A stretch of DNA of 33,922 nt, taken from Pirellulaceae bacterium (lineage in GTDB: Bacteria; Planctomycetota; Planctomycetia; Pirellulales; Pirellulaceae). The notes below the pieces were generated by a model that was not told where the DNA came from, did not search any database, and saw only the letters and a list, made by a program, of their open reading frames with translations. Shown here in pieces: positions 33,573-33,922 of this stretch (position 1 is its first letter; each line of letters opens with the position of its first letter). The DNA lies in NCBI GenBank assembly GCA_020852965.1, contig JADYZV010000143.1, positions 1-33,922 on the forward strand, given 5' to 3'. Both the position numbers and the translations under genes were made by a program.

Positions 33573-33922
33573 TCACAGGACCACTACGCAGCAAGATCGA
33601 CAAACTCTGGGAGGAGTTCTGGACGGGCGGCATTACCAACCCACTGACCGTTATCGAGCAGATTTCGTTCCTGATGTTTGCGCGGCTGCTCGACATGCGC
33701 GAGAGCACCGAAGAAAAGAAATGGTCGCGCAAGCATCCGGATAAGCCATTCCCCGGCGTTTATTTCCCTCGCAGCAAACAGCATTTGCGTTGGAGCCACC
33801 TCAAGCAGGAAGCCGACGCGGACAAGATTCTGAAGATCGTCCGCGACGAGGTCTTTCCGCACTTTCGCGTGATGGGCGAGTCGACGGCGCTAGCCGCAGG
33901 TGCCACTGGCTCCCCTCGCCCC
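33569..33922 (+). CDS. hsdM: hsdM, type I restriction methylase N-terminal part (runs off the window)
   Basis: The first 118 codons of the DNA adenine methyltransferase subunit of a type I restriction system. [30 protein letters not shown] and the HLRWSHLK and [14 protein letters not shown] segments match the N-terminal helical domain (HsdM_N). The catalytic domain (FxGxG, NPPF) would lie beyond the end. From about 33881 the sequence reads [14 protein letters not shown], which does not fit the family, where a YMKDAQ-type helix should follow. A small insertion or frameshift near the window edge is possible. The ATG overlaps the DUF1016 stop. Without its nuclease partner this subunit could still methylate if intact. 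Confidence 0.75.
   Translation, partial: MITGPLRSKIDKLWEEFWTGGITNPLTVIEQISFLMFARLLDMRESTEEKKWSRKHPDKPFPGVYFPRSKQHLRWSHLKQEADADKILKIVRDEVFPHFRVMGESTALAAGATGSPRP

Overview
The window looks like a chromosomal segment of a planctomycete of the Pirellulales type. This is a judgement from gene style, not from a marker gene: an unusual RpoD-like sigma factor, a MerR/CarH-like protein, an exopolysaccharide locus with CapK-like ligases and FkbM proteins, a small cytochrome c'-like protein, many GTG/TTG starts and mid GC content. No rRNA, tRNA, CRISPR array or insertion sequence was found.

Region A (about 225-9707) is a stress/membrane-lipid block. A sigma-70 family factor and a MerR/CarH-like regulator are divergently transcribed from a 242-bp spacer carrying two identical 11-bp repeats. 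A minus-strand run follows (DUF1295 membrane protein, FAD amine-oxidase-like protein, DUF1365, CFA-type methyltransferase), opposed by a second CFA-type methyltransferase, a DUF1499 protein and a degenerate SpoIIE/PP2C-like phosphatase. This gene set matches the lipid-modification genes that LitR/CarH or ECF-ChrR systems control in other bacteria. Here the regulator has lost the cobalamin-ligand histidine and one methyltransferase has lost bicarbonate-site residues.

Region B (9775-26530) is a Wzx/Wzy-type surface polysaccharide locus: initiating sugar-phosphate transferase, WecG/TagA transferase, Wzz-like chain-length protein, Wzy-like polymerase/ligase, GT4, CapK-like ligase, polysaccharide deacetylase, second CapK-like ligase, flippase, FkbM methyltransferase, a reversed GT4, a small unknown ORF coupled to a PhnW-like aminotransferase, and a CDP-paratose-2-epimerase-like SDR. 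Many junctions overlap by 1-4 bases. The content suggests an acylated, methylated and possibly 2-aminoethylphosphonate-bearing glycan.

Region C (26559-27842) holds a cytochrome c'-like protein and a probable TPR-type gene remnant.

Region D (28080-33922, runs off the end) is the most interesting part. A sigma-54 activator with an RtcR/CARF-like N-terminal sensor lies directly upstream of an almost ideal -24/-12 promoter. That promoter reads into a type I restriction operon (hsdR, a DUF1016/YhcG-type nuclease gene, hsdM). This implies restriction expressed on demand by a ligand-sensing activator. The effector genes are damaged: hsdR has an out-of-frame deletion of the first helicase domain, the DUF1016 gene has an in-frame TAA, and hsdM stops looking like its family at the window edge. 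The regulator and promoter look intact.
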